A DNA stretch of 64,000 nucleotides from the NCBI GenBank assembly GCA_003255025.1, contig QANY01012059.1:62001-126000 (forward strand), read 5' to 3'. The translations under genes and the position numbers were made by a program. The stretch is from Datisca glomerata (Eukaryota > Streptophyta > Magnoliopsida > Cucurbitales > Datiscaceae). This document shows, in pieces, positions 1-12,213 of the stretch. Position 1 is the first letter of the stretch. Every line of letters starts with the position of its first letter. The notes beneath the pieces are model-generated. The model saw only the letters and a program-made list of their open reading frames with translations, was not told where the DNA came from and ran no database searches.

Positions 1-410
1 TATGTGGTCATGTAATGGGTTTGGTGAGAGTTTACTCTACGCTAAAAGATAAATGAGAGTCTTAAGATGAGAGATGGATTTCACCCAAGATGGGACGTCT
101 CATGTTATTGAGAAATCATAGGACTTCGCCCCTGCTGAAGACGATTTCTGAGCTAGTGGGTTGGTTCTAGTCCGATCAAAGAGCGGTAATTTTTGTCTAA
201 GCTAGTAATAGTCCCTAAAGTATGGTTTTGTGCGTGTTGAGTTTAGATTTGACTGTAATGAGATTTGAGTTAGGTGCTTGAGTTGATATTGAATATGAAA
301 CGTGACGATGATCATGAGATAATTGTGGATGTATACAAATTGCTTGAACTATGTTAAGAATTTATTTTGTTATTATTTTATTGATGATTGTGTTACAACA
401 AGTGATGTCA
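1..410 (+). repeat. LTR-like direct repeat, left copy
   Basis: The stretch at about 272-355 is repeated in direct orientation, at roughly three-quarters identity by eye, at 3628-3709. At 404-414 a sequence resembling a degenerate tRNA-Met primer site (GATGTCAGAGC against the usual GGTATCAGAGC) follows an ACAACA run, as happens after a 5' LTR. This is compatible with an old LTR element spanning 1 to about 3.7 kb that has lost its coding region. The left boundary lies outside the window, and TG/CA ends cannot be fixed. Confidence 0.3.
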
Positions 411-480
411 GAGCTGATTGTTCGATCTAAAATATTGAAGAATTGATCTGCATGATTCGAACAAGAGCTAGAGTTTTGAT

Positions 481-951
481 TTGAAGGCGGAAATCATTCG
501 TGACAGTATTGGTGGTATGTTTTCCTCTTGGCGTCAGTTGATTTCTTTCCTCAGTCTTAAAGGTGCCGATTGTTGTCAACTCTTTCTGGTTTATTCCATC
601 ATCACTTTAGTTCCTCACAGGAGAAGGAGATCTCAGATCTCCTTTTCCGGTGAAGTTTTTTCCGTCATTCTAATTCTATTTTCTTCCATTTTCATAATAA
701 AGACTTTTCCTCCACCTAAATCTAGATCTATGGTGATTTTTCCTCCACCTAAATCTAGATTTATGGTGTTTTTCTTTAGTAGCATTCATTTTATGACTGT
801 CTTTGATAGATCTAGCCCAAATCTACAGGTTATGGTGGTCGATTGTGCCAGATTCTCATTGGATCATTTGACAGAGCGTATTTCAACCGATTTCAGCCAG
901 ACAAGCCTTTTTAGGTGGCCAAGATACGAACGAGCCAAGATGAAGCTCTAA
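481..951 (+). other. Unassigned open frame, probably non-coding
   Basis: An open frame of about 156 codons starts with TTG; its first ATG is at about 517. It holds a roughly 30-bp tandem duplication (about 709-770) that gives two copies of a FPPPKSR peptide, and a hydrophobic stretch around FSVILILFSSIFII. It matches no family I recognise. It sits between two LTR-like repeats in otherwise gene-free sequence, so a chance frame inside a dead element is the simplest reading. From 952 to 1631 I see no gene. Confidence 0.15.
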
Positions 952-1631
952 ATTATTCTCTCAGTTCGTTCATTAGTATTCTTATTGTTGTGGTTGATTT
1001 ATGTATTTTGGTCGTTAAGGTTTTTTGTTGATATTTTGAGATTTGATTTATTTTTGTTGATAGAACTGTATTTTCTTATTATTATCTTGATCTAGATCTG
1101 TACACTTTTTCTTAAAATGAATGAAATTTTTGTAAAACAAAGAGCCGACTGTTGAGTTATGAAGGCAAATTGTGGTGGTGATTATAGTGTCCTCAATGAC
1201 AAAGTACCGGTAGCGGCTAAGTGTGTCTTTGTGATTTGGTGAAAAAAATGGTTTTGAGTAGTTATTTTTGGCATTTTTAATTTGAGGGATTAAATTGGGT
1301 TCATGGTCTATGGATGGTGATCATGCGAAATGAGAAGACAAGGCTGAGGCCTTTATTTGTTTGGCTTTTTGGTGATCCTGAATCCATGATGGAAGACAAT
1401 TTGGTTTAAGGTCGAGCAATAGCAATAACGATTGTTGGAATAATTATACAATTTGCGTCAAATTGGAGATTGTTAAAATATGATAGTGCCTCCAGGTCCT
1501 AGTGTTAAGTTTGTTATTTTGTGGAGATATTTTAGAAAAAAAAATATTATAATCATTATTAGTTTGGAATGATATTTTTATTTGGATAGAGAATGAGTTT
1601 GAGTTTTGAATTGTGTAGATGAAAGGGTGTC

Positions 1632-3024
1632 ACGTGGGTGAGGTGTAGGAGTGGCCTAGTCCTAGCTCGTGACCGAAATAACGCCTAAGAACGTCGGGGA
1701 GGACGCTGGGAGGTTAAGGTGGAGTACTCTAGACACTCAAGGGTGGTGACAAATGCTTGCGCTCTCTCTCTAGAAGTGGGAGTTTCTCACTCTAGAAATG
1801 AGAGTTTCTCTCTCTAAAGTGGGAGCTTCTCTCTCTAAATTTGTAATCCTCCCAAATGAAGGAGGAGTCTTCCTTTAATAGGTGAACAAAAGGAGGGGGC
1901 CCATTGCAACTAATCCCTTGATTAGTTGCAAGCCTAAGTTGATTGATCATTTAGGTAAGTTAGAGAAGAATTACACATGAGCCAATCGGGTGGCGCCATG
2001 TGGGTCTTTGTGTAATGACCATGATCTAGGGAGAACACGCCTAGCCGGTGAGGCGCGACGATGTTGTTCACCCAACGCCTCCTCTACAAAGGTTCTCTCA
2101 AATAAAACCCCTCCCTAAGGTGGGAGGGTAGCACACCCTCAATGTCTAGAGTGGTTGTACTGAAGAGGTATGTCCCCCGCCTACGTGGGTGAGGTGCAGG
2201 AGTGGTCTAGTCTCGTGACTGAAACAATGCCTGAGAACGTCAGGGAGGACGCCGGGAGGTGAAGGGGGAGCACTCTAGACACTCAAGGGCGGTGACAAAC
2301 GCTTGTGCTCTCTCTCTAAAAGTGAGAGTTTCTCACTCTAAAAATTAGAGCTTCTCGCTCTAAAGTGGGAGTCTCTCTCTTTAAATTTTCAATCCTCCCA
2401 AATGAAGGAGGAGTTCTCCTTTTATAGGTGAACAAAAGGAGGGGGGATCATTGCAACTAATCCTTTGATTAGTTGTAAGGGTGAGGTGCAGGAGTGGTCT
2501 AGTCCTAACTTGTGACCGGAATAACGCCTGAGAACGTCGGGGAGGACGCCATGAGGTGAATGGGGAGCACTCTAGATACTCAAGGGCGGTGACAAATGCT
2601 TGCGCTCTCTCTAAAAGTGAGAGTTTCTCACTCTAGAAATGGGAGCTTCTCTCTCTAAAGTGGGAGCTTCTCTCTCTAAATTTCTAATCCTCCCAAATGA
2701 AGGAGGAGTCCTTCTTTTATAGGTGAACAAAAGGAGGGGGGATCATTGCAACTAATCTCTTGATTAGTTACAAACCTAAGTTGAATGATCATTTAGGCGA
2801 GTAAGAGAAGAATTACACATGAGCCAATCGGGTGGCGCCATGTGGGTCTTTGTGTAATGACCGTGATCTAGGGAGAACACGCCTAGCCGGTGAGGCGCGA
2901 CGACGGTGTTCACCCAACGCTTCCTCTACAAAGGTTATCTCAAACAAAACCCCTCCCCAAGGTTGGAGGGTAGCACACCCTCAATATTTAGAGTGGTCGT
3001 ATCGAGGAGGTATGTCCCCCGCCT
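1632..3024 (+). repeat. Three-copy tandem repeat, unit about 550 bp
   Basis: Three head-to-tail copies: 1632-2182 (complete), 2183-2478 (first part only) and 2479-3024 (complete but lacking a few starting bases). Each opens with a GGGTGAGGTG motif and carries a stretch of repeated CTCTCTCTAAA-type words and a TTATAGGTGAAC motif. The complete copies end in TATGTCCCCCGCCT. The middle copy breaks off after GATTAGTTG and the next begins at once. The TATA-like word and the unit size would suit an LTR or small non-autonomous element multiplied by unequal crossing-over, but no family is recognised. An ORF over 2832-3026 lies wholly inside the repeat and is not a gene. Confidence 0.75.
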
Positions 3025-3195
3025 AATACAATGTAACCTCGCCCTTAATCCTGCCAGTCCATAGCCTCCCGAACGTTCCAAGGCAACCATACGTCCACCC
3101 AAGTCTTTGTCACTTGACTTGGTAGTTTGTGATGTGATGACTCGTTGTGATAATGTAGTTGTGTGTCTACAAGTTGCTACAGCGAGTGATCAATG

Positions 3196-3425
3196 CACCT
3201 CCATGGTACACCCATGAGGGTGACATCAATGGTGTTACCATAGAGGGGTGACACCCCATGATGCTGCCATGGGGACGATCCCCGTGGGTACCTTAGTGGC
3301 GGTACCTCAAAGGGTGCATCTCAGTGGCGGCACCCCATGGGGTGCACCTCTGTGGCGGCACGCCAAGAGGTGCACCTCAGCGGTGACACTCCATGATACG
3401 TCCTTGGTGGAGACACTCCCGATAT
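3196..3425 (+). repeat. GC-rich imperfect minisatellite
   Basis: Short degenerate units of about 30-36 bp built on GTGGCGGCACCCCATGGGG-like words run through this stretch. They stand out from the AT-rich surroundings. The overlapping 97-codon frame (3248-3541) is a by-product of the repeats. No function is evident. Confidence 0.5.
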
Positions 3426-3540
3426 GCCGTAAGAGTTGCAGTTTACGGGTAGTCAACGTTGAGATCGTTAACCCTCATGTACAAATTGTTATAAATATGT
3501 GGTTACCTAAAGAGTTTAATGGTTCCGATGACAGATGGTG

Positions 3541-3720
3541 AAAAGGCTCTACCCAAGATATAGAGGACAACCTTAAGATGAGAGAAGATAAGATGACTCT
3601 ATCTTATGAGGGTATACCTTTTTGGGTTAGGTATTGAGTCGATGCTGAGTATGTAATATGGTGATGATAATGAGATAGTCGTGGATGTAAACAAATTGAC
3701 TGAACCACATAAACAATTAT
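3541..3720 (+). repeat. LTR-like direct repeat, right partial copy
   Basis: This is the partner of the repeat at the left edge; best agreement is at 3628-3709 with 272-355. If both are LTR remnants, the material between them (including the 550-bp tandem units) is the interior of a dead, non-coding element. Nothing gene-like follows as far as 4170. Confidence 0.3.
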
Positions 3721-4171
3721 CTTCTGATATTGTTTAATTGGAGCTTCCATTACGACACCTTTCAAGCTTAAATTATTGTTTATTGTTGTAGTTGTAGGAG
3801 AAAAATCGTGGTGATGTTTAGGATAATTTTGAAATGAAAACATAACGGTTTCTAATTGCTAGGTTTAAAATGAAAGTTTTAAATCGTTTAAAATACAAAT
3901 TGTAACTTTTAATAAGATTAAAAGTTTAAATTGGTAATAATTTAAGAGAGAACAGTGTTTTAACCCTTTAAAATTATAGGTAGAATTCTAGTAAAAAATA
4001 ACAGAAGGTAAAGAGATAGATGGTATCGCCAGGGGGAAAGAGGAGAAAAGACATGAAAATAACGTCAAGAACTGGACGACAATAATTTATGCATGTGATA
4101 AAGTTATACTATTAAACATACACATCTACTTGAACTTTAAGTTGAGTCCTTCAGAATCTAAAAATTTTTGC

Positions 4172-6374
4172 TTAACGTAGGCTCTTAGGAAAATACAATA
4201 CCTAAAATAAACTCAATTCTTAATTTTACTTTATGACTACCATCCAACCATTTTTTCCCCAACTTTAGAAAATTATTCTCTCTTATCTTTCTTACACAAC
4301 CATCAAATCAAATGTCAACATTTTTTACTTTAACACACAACATCCATACTTCTTGAGAAAATCATCCAAATATATCTCATTTTCCTTCATTGACAGTCCA
4401 CAATATTGCTTCAAGATCATCTTAAAATCTATAAAATCGTTTCAAGAGTGCTTCAAGATGATCTTGAAGCCGTTTTAAAGTCTACAAGATTGCTTCAAAA
4501 TGTTTTAAAATCTACAAGATGATCTTGAAGCAATCTTGTAGAGTTAAAGATGACTTCAAGATAATCTCAAAGTCTAGAAGATTGTTACAAGAGGGCTTAA
4601 ATATGATTTTGAAACCGTATTGAATTCTATAAGATTGCTTCAAATGGGATTCAAGATGATCTTGAAATCATCTTTAAGTCACACAATTGCTTTTAAATAA
4701 CTTCAAGATGATCTTGAAGTCATCTTAAAGTCTACAAGATGACTTCAAGATGATCTTGAAGTCTATAATATCGCTTCAAGAAGGCTTCAAGACAATCTCT
4801 TAAAGTTTACAAGATGATCTTGAAGTCTACAAGAATTTTCTATGAGAGCTTCAAGATTACCTTAAAGTCATCTTGAAGTTTACAAGATTACTTTAAAATG
4901 ACTTCAATATGATTTGTAACCTTTTTAAAGTCAAAACTCCTGTCCCATCATCCAACCACTTTTTCCCTAAATTCAAAAAATTATTCCCCCTCTCTTACAC
5001 TTCTTAAACAACCATTTAATCAAATGTCAACATTTTCTTCAACACTCAACATCGATATCATCTTGAGGAAGCCATTCAAATATATCTCATTTTCCTTCAT
5101 CAATAGTCCACAATATTATTTCAAGAAGGCTTCAAGTTGATATTTAAATCTAGAAGATGATCTTGAAGTCTACAAGATTTTTTAAAGCCATTTCGAAGCA
5201 ACATTCAAGATCATCTTGAAACCCTTTCGTAGACTTTAAGATGCCTTCAAGATCATCTTGAATCTATTTTGTAGACTTTAAAATGGCTTCAAGATCATTT
5301 TAAAATCATTTGGAAACAATCTTGTAGACTTTAAGATGGTTTTAAGAGAAGCTTTAAGCCATCTTGAAGTCTATAAGATTATTCTAAAATGGCTTCTAGA
5401 TGATCTTCATGTCATCTTGAAGTTTACAAGAGTGCTTCAAAATAATTTTGAAGCTCTCTTGAAGTCTAAAATTAGGGCCCACCATCCAACCATTTTTTCC
5501 CCAACTTTCAAAAAATTCTGACGCCTCTTACATTTTTTACACAACCATCCAATCAAATGTCAACCTTTTCTACTTCAAAACTCAAAGTCCATAGCTTTTT
5601 GAGGAAACTATCCAAATTTATCTCATTTTCTTTCATCGGAAGTCCACAATATTACTTTAAAAGGGTTTCAAGATGATATCGAAGTCAACAAGTTGATTTT
5701 GAAGTCTACAAGATTATCTTCAAGTCTACAAGATTATCTTAAATCCATCTTGAAGCAATATTATAGACTTTAAAATCACCTTGAAGTCTATAAGAGTGCT
5801 TCACGATCATCTTGAAGCCTACAAAATAGGTTCAAAATTGCTTCAAGATGATTTTGAAAACCGTCTTGAAGTCTACAAGATTATTTCAAAAAAGCTTCAA
5901 GATTATCTTGAAGTCATCTTGAAGTCTACAAGATTGCTTCAAAATGTCTTCGAATGATCATGAAGCCATCTTGAAGTCTATAAGATGGTTTCAAGATGAT
6001 CTTGAACCAATCTTGTTGACTTGAGTATGATCTTGAAGTTTACAATATTACTTCAAGATAATCTTGTAGACTTCAAGATCATCTAGTAGATTTTAAGATT
6101 ATCTTGAAACCTTCTTGAAGCAATATTGTGGACTGTCGGTGAAGAAAAATGAGATATATGTGTATTGCTTCCTCAAGAAGCTATGAATGTTAAGCGTTTA
6201 AGTAGAAATAATTAACTTTTGATTGGATGATTGTGTAAGAAAGATTGTAGAGGGAATAATTTTTTGAAGTTGGGAAAAAAATGATTGTATGGTGGGTTTG
6301 AGGTTTAGGTCAGTTAAAATTAGAAATTGAGTTTATTTTAGACATTGTATTTTCCTAGGGGTTTACTAGGGAAA
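4172..6374. mobile_element. Foldback DNA element with long TIRs
   Basis: The left arm (about 4185-4420) and right arm (about 6115-6355) are inverted copies of each other over some 230 bp. They share GGAAAATACAAT near the tips, a TAAAATAAACTCAATT block, and GACAGTCCACAATATTGC at the inner edge. Parts of the arm recur in direct orientation at about 4945-5115 and 5484-5660. The interior is a quasi-satellite of near-palindromic words such as TCAAGATGATCTTGA alternating with GAAGTCTACAAGATTGC. No transposase frame is present, so the element is non-autonomous. The tips and a target-site duplication could not be fixed. A Mutator or foldback class is likely but not proven. Confidence 0.7.
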
Positions 6375-7380
6375 AACCCTAAATCTAAAGGCAAGGAGCA
6401 TAAGCAAATAATAGAGAATACCTTTAAAAATACCCGACCGAAGAAGAGAATATTTAAAATGAACGTATACAGAGAATACAAAAAAATTACTAGCTAGAAT
6501 TCAACAACACTTACCAGAGAAGCGAGCAACAGAGAGAGTGAACGAGGGAAGAGGCAAAGAAAAGAGACTGCCAATGGAGCCAAATAGAGAGGGAACAAGA
6601 GAAGAGACTAGAGAAAGGATTAAAGAATAGAGCGACATAGAGAGTGAACGAGAAAAGAGACCAAAGAAGAGAGGGGAATATAAAGTGAGGGGAATATAAA
6701 AATGTACGTCGCATAGTCACTGAGGATATCTAATGGGTTTTAGCATGAGATGGAATTTCAAACACGAAAATTTTAGAAAATAATGCAATATATAGTATAA
6801 ATGTACAATTTTTTTTAGCATGCACCTAGATTAATTATATTAAATCAATAGTTATAATAGTTAAAGAGATTGGGCATAAAACTTATGGAAGGGATAATCT
6901 ATCTACCACAAACAGTATAAGACTTGGGTGAAACTAAGTAAAAGTCCGAAAAATAGGTCAAAGAATTATGTCATCAAAATGACTTGAATTGTTTGACCGA
7001 CTTAACATGCATTTTTTTTTGCATTGGGCTCTTTGAACTTAACATACAAACTACATAATAGAATGGTAAATACGCTCTTCTTTGTGATGTTATTAGAATA
7101 TAAAAAGTTAACTAATTGTTATAGTAAACCAAACACTGCAAGGGAAAAGGTATTGCTTGATTATTCTAAAAAGTTAACAATATTCAATGTAATCAAGCAA
7201 ATAATTAAGTAGGGATGAACGATTGAATTGGGCAGCCACGAATTTCGTTCTCCAATTGATATTTCACAAAAGTTTAATAACTATGTAGAGGTTTTATCAC
7301 TATGTAAAAATTATAAATTTTGTTGATATTTAAAATAATGTGACTCAGATCTTATACCTGTTAAATATGAATATTTAAAT
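6375..7380. other. No gene seen; AT-rich intergenic
   Basis: A purine-rich run of AGAGA-type words lies at about 6520-6690 (open on the minus strand only because it lacks stops). The rest is AT-rich sequence without codon structure, known motifs or clear repeats. Confidence 0.5.
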
Positions 7381-8100
7381 TTGACTATACGTGTCAAATT
7401 CGGTATTCAAAAGCACAAGATAAATGATGGAATAAGAAATCCTCAATTATTTTACAGGTTGGAGAAAGTTAGCAAATGGTGGACTTGCAGCGGAGTACCT
7501 GAGACCAAAATTCAATGTCTTCGTGAACCATGTCTCATCTCATACTGGTTTGAAACTGCCAGAATTTGAAGTAAGAAATGAATAGACTATCATATAACTT
7601 GACATCATGGTTATCTTTCAGCCTTTTACTGTCTTTTCTTCCTCGTTCGCACTGTAAGTGACATTCCGAGTTGTTAATCGTAGATCAAACAGCTAGTGGC
7701 TGCTGGGATAACCTTGAAGAGCCTTGGGAGTCTTCTTTTTATCTTTGGCAGTTCTCTTGGAGCCTTCCTACTGGTTTTTAACTAAACCTATCTGTGATTT
7801 TAATCATTTATGGTCTAAATCAGTTTGGATTAAGTGTGGATTCTAATTTCCATGCACAGGTCTTGCACCAAGCGATAGCAACTCCGATCTTGTATGACTT
7901 TTATAACTATGATGTAGAGAAGAAGGAATTCAATGAGCTTTTTGTGAAGTTTACACAGTTCAGCATTTACAAATTTGATCTATGAGAAGAAGGAATTCGA
8001 TGAGCTTATTCTACTGTGAAGTTTACACAGTTCAGCATTGATCAATTAGACCAAAGGTTGTTTTATAAAATATCTTATCTCTTAATTCTAGCGAGTCAAA
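7381..8100 (+). pseudogene. Unidentified exon-like relic
   Basis: Two short open stretches each follow an acceptor-like AG: one after TTTTACAG (7450-7457) with residues LEKVSKWWTCSGVPETK, and one after CCATGCACAG (7851-7860) with residues VLHQAIATPILYDFYNYDVE. A direct duplication of roughly 70 bp (about 7916-7970 and 7985-8040, repeating GAAGAAGGAATTC and AAGTTTACACAGTTCAGCAT) breaks the second. The composition looks more protein-like than the surroundings. The KWW word loosely recalls terpene synthases, but no DDxxD or other diagnostic motif is seen, so I name no family. It may be a captured host fragment or a dead gene. Confidence 0.25.
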
Positions 8101-8639
8101 CATCTTATGTTAACGGTAAACATCTATTAGCCCAATATTTCTCCATTTGCGTCGTTTTATTCTATATACGTTTTTTATGGAAATTTCCTGAAGCTTTTTT
8201 GCCATTGCTCCATTCCCAAATTCTTCTATACGATATTCTCTGGAGAAAAGCTCTAAAGATTCATTTGACATTCTGATAATTCGCCATTAGAGATTCAGAT
8301 CGAAGATTTGTTCTTTATCTTCCATCAGAGTTTCGTCTTAGTTTTCTTTATCTGTTTTCTTCCTTCCTGCATGCATTCTCTGCAGCTTTTCTCGTTTTTA
8401 GCAGGCTTCATTCTATCTAATTTTTCTTTCTCCGTTATATCAGTTTGGGTGGGTATGCCATCTTTTAGTATTTCAATCATTAACCATTTAACTTATGTTT
8501 TAATCTGATTGAACTTGACTTTTAATTTTTTGTTTTGAATCATTGTTATGTAAGTACTGTAACAATAATTCAGAATGATGGTAATGGTGCATTCAAGTAA
8601 TTATTTAGGTGTCTGAGCTGTTTTAAAAGGTTGACGTCA

Positions 8640-9816
8640 TTATAGGCCAGTGATTTCAGTTGATGGAATATTTGTAAAGAACAAATATCTTGGTACACTA
8701 TTAACATCATTGTTGGAATGGTAATAATTAAATACTTTCATTGGCATTTTCTACTGTAGATTCTGAAAATGATTTGTCTTGAGAATAGTTTTGTCAAAAG
8801 CTCAAACAAGTAACTGGTGATAGGGAAAATTTAGTTATTATTTATGATAGGCACAATAGTATTCCTAAGGCTGTCTCTATAAATGGTTTTTTTGACGATG
8901 TGCATGGGTTGTGTATGCAACATCTATTGTTTAATGTCAAATCTAAATTAAAAACTCCACGATTGACGCCAATTTTTACTGGTGTGTGAAAGCATATTCG
9001 TTTACCCCTTAATTCGATCTTATCTCAATGTTGTTGGATATGAGAACTGAGCTCGTTCTCACTTTGTAAGATGTAGATACAGTGTCATGACTACTAATAT
9101 ATCAGAGAGTCTAAACAATGTATGGGAAAATGCTAGCGGTTTACCTATTACATTTTTATTAAGTTTTTTGAGGTAATTCTCACAAAGGTGGTTTCATAAG
9201 CGTAGAGTAGCATCTAGTTGCATGATAACGACATTAATTCAGTGGGCAGAAAAATGTTTACGCAAGAAAATAGATCTTTCTCAATCAATGATTGTCAGTG
9301 AATTGTATTATATAATATATTGAAAGTTTATTGTCTATCTATTAGTTTGATTTGTTATTTAGCGTTGTTTATTGTTATTGAGATACATGAATTTGAAGTG
9401 ATTGAATATAATTTTCATATATTCTCCACTTACTAATAAGACATGTACTTGTCGAAGATGGGATATAGATGCTATCCCTTGTGCTTATGCTTTAGTTGTA
9501 CTAGCTAACAGACAATTGAATCCATATTTATATGTTTCTTCGTATTATTTCAAGAGTGAGTTAGAGGCAACGTATAAGGAACGGGTCCATCCACTTAAAA
9601 ATACTAGTCAATGAAATGTTCCGGAAATGGTGCAAGTTTATCATATTTTACCCCCATGACAAGACGTGCTACTGGCAGACCGAAGAAGCAGAGGATTTCA
9701 TCGATTGGTGAATTTAATAAGGTTAAATGTGGAATGTTTCAGATTTTTGGTTATAATCAAAAGAGATGCAAGAATCATGTAACATCAAGAAGTGGTCATT
9801 CAAAGCAACAAAAGTA
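8640..9816 (+). pseudogene. Mutator-like (MULE) transposase, degenerate
   Basis: Conceptual translation across frames gives the conserved series of MuDR-family transposases. It begins with VISVDG-FVKNKYLGTL (about 8650), then a stretch equivalent to REDLVIISDRH (DRENLVIIYDRHNSIPKAV, about 8810-8880), LCMQHLLFNVKSK, RYSVMTTNISESLNNVWENA (about 9070) and WAEKCLRKKIDLSQS. A SWIM-type finger follows, CTCRRWDIDAIPCAYAL (about 9434-9490), in which the usual final His is Tyr. The C-terminus has a basic GRPKKQR word (about 9676) and a ruined zinc knuckle. Frameshifts, stops and a loss at about 8700-8760 show it is dead. Family assignment is firm; element borders are not. Confidence 0.85.
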
Positions 9817-11500
9817 GAGGTTAGATTTGATGATTTTTTTTTTTTCATATTACAGATATTTTAATTGTTTTTCATGTACGTTTTATTTTCAGAGATATTA
9901 TGGTTGATATTTACATAGTTGAATTATTTTCATGATTATATTAAATAAATTGAAACATTTATGGCACTATAATTTTGTTATCCTTATAATATGTTTTATT
10001 ATTAGGATACTACATTTAACATATGTAAATCACTTTGATATATAGTTACTTTTCTATTTATTAAACTTATATCTTTTATTAACCATGTAGATTTATTATA
10101 CAAATATTCTGTCATTGATGTACCAGATGTTATCAGTGAAATGCATTATCAATAAAGTTATCGATGATATATCATTATATATTTCAATAATTGATTGAGT
10201 ATATGAACAACAAATTCTTAATCTATCAACGAAAGACTATAGAAGATCAATCAAAGATCAACAAATTCATCAATGACTTTTCTATTTAAACATATATACT
10301 AGCTAATATCAGTCGACGTTCCATATTTGTGGGTCGATGATGTATAACAATAATGTGAAAGATATAATCAAGCTACCTAAACCATAGATTTGTAAAAATG
10401 TTTCACAAACATATGTTTTTCAAATATTAAAATGCCAAAAACATAAAAGAAATAAAATGTCAAGTCTCCAGCTCAATAGTTTTACAGTCATCTACTGATC
10501 CACTTAAGAAATGTACATCTACTATTCTAAGTACTAATCAAAAGGAAATATCTATTCATCATCCCCCGTTTGAGTTTGAGTGATTATATGAAATGTTGAT
10601 GGTGTGAAAACATTTATTCCAGGATGGGGTACAATTCTCATGGTGTCTTGATATGGCTACTTCTTTTGTCTTCTCCTATATAGTTTTGGTATATGCAGAC
10701 CCTTATCCTTGCATTGTCTAGTCAATGGCTTCCTTCTGATAGGATACTTAGCAACGATGGGTGCTTCATGTACATGAAATTATAACATCAATAATACAAT
10801 CTTTGTTTTAGCTAGACAAATAAATTTCTTTACCTCTATATCATCCAAACTTATATTTTGAAGTTCACTAAAGGGGTTCCACATGTGTGTCTTTCTCATG
10901 TTCAGTTGGCATTTCATCTTTATCTCCATCTCCCAAAACTTCATCCACCCTCATTTTGTTCATGGCCTTGTAGACCTCCATATATGGTATTCTTCTCCTA
11001 AAATGAGATTGGAAAGATAATACTTAAAGGGAGCAAAAATCATATCACAGAAAAATTCCGATTATAGTCTTACATTGATTAACCAGGCAAAGATGCATAT
11101 TATTGATATCATGGAATAAAGAGGTCAATCATATATTTACTATAATGTATCTAGAAAAGTTCTACAAAGGAGTTATTTTTAGACGATCACACGAGGTATA
11201 TATTAGGCAGTAAATTGTTTACATACCTTTGCTTTTTTATGGTTCATTAGTTCTACCAAAATGGAGTTGATCTTTTCACTGTCGATCATACCTATCCATA
11301 AGAAATTCTAATCTTGCTTCCATTGAAAAGCTCTTTTCCCGTGTTTATTTTTTTAGGTGGTGGAGTTGGCATACTCTCTTGAAATTCATATTGACTGTTT
11401 GCACATTCAACTACATCCTTACCTTCTCATGACATGATTTTTTTTCCAAGATGCACATTTTTCATTTCCTCTGATGTTGGTTCTAATTTTTCAATCTCAA
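9817..11500. other. No gene seen; interior of the MULE region
   Basis: AT-rich sequence between the transposase relic and the opposite-strand DUF1985 relic. It contains ATATATCATT words that recur at 14.8-15.4 kb. Short minus-strand open pieces at 10.56-11.4 kb may be the decayed C-terminal part of the DUF1985 protein, but no motif can be named. Confidence 0.4.
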
Positions 11501-11510
11501 ATTGAGAACA

Positions 11511-12213
11511 TTAAAGATGCATAACAATGAATAAGTATACATTTATAATAAAGATCATACAGAAAATTTCATGTGTACTTACATTTTCATGTCCAAATAC
11601 TATGTCTCTCAACTCGTTCTTGTCTGGTTGACTCTCAGTTGTCCAATTATTGATTCTTGGTATTCCACTTCCAACTTTAGTCACAGATGACATAGGTGGT
11701 ATTGTCAATAATGATATTGTTTCAAGAGCCCAAACGATTAATGGATGTGGAAGCCATAAAAAGCATGAGTATTGCTATCAGAAAAGTTACTGATTTTTTT
11801 CATACTTGCAATAGTAAGCTTGTATGTCAACTTCCCCCATGGGTATATATCAAACAGTTCATCATTGTCAACCAGTAGTATATGCAATTTATCAATCAGT
11901 TTGTGCTCATGTTTTGGAATCAATAGATTTTCAAGACAATATAACTTTGCAAGCTTAACTATCTCCTCATCCTCATCATTTCTTACAGTAGTTCATGTGC
12001 CAAATGCATAATTCAACATTTTCCTTGGCATTGTCTTGTTGTTCTTAAAGTACTCATCTTTCACTTTTCCTTCTCCTAAGTGGCTTCTATCATCATGTAC
12101 TTGTGTTGTACATCTTAACCCGTTAATGATGGCAAAGTCTCTCATAGTAAATCGAGCCACTTGTCCATTAAAATTGAAGTAAATAACATCATTTCTATCA
12201 TGGTGACACTGTT
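11511..12213 (-). pseudogene. DUF1985 (Ulp1-associated) relic
   Basis: Read leftward, frames at 12213-11511 give VARFTMRDFAIINGLRC, then a KYF-like/PRKMLNYAFG block, IVKLAKLYCLENLLIPK, KLHILLVDNDELFDIYPWGK, LTYKLTIASMKK and a YGFHIHPLIVWALE-like end. This is the order seen in plant DUF1985 proteins, which commonly lie next to Ulp1-type protease domains inside MULEs. The pieces lie in several frames with stops. No Ulp1 catalytic part was found downstream. Its place 1.7 kb from a converging MULE transposase suggests both belonged to one element; that is inference. Confidence 0.75.

Noticed and set aside
481..951. 156-codon open frame as a host gene
   Set aside because: TTG start, internal tandem repeat, no recognisable domain, placed within an LTR-like pair.
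6511..6720. Minus-strand hydrophobic 69-residue protein
   Set aside because: Arises from a stop-poor purine-rich tract; Phe/Leu/Ser bias is a composition effect.
7440..7570. Terpene synthase exon
   Set aside because: Only a loose KWW resemblance; no DDxxD, RxR or NSE/DTE motif and no further collinear exons.
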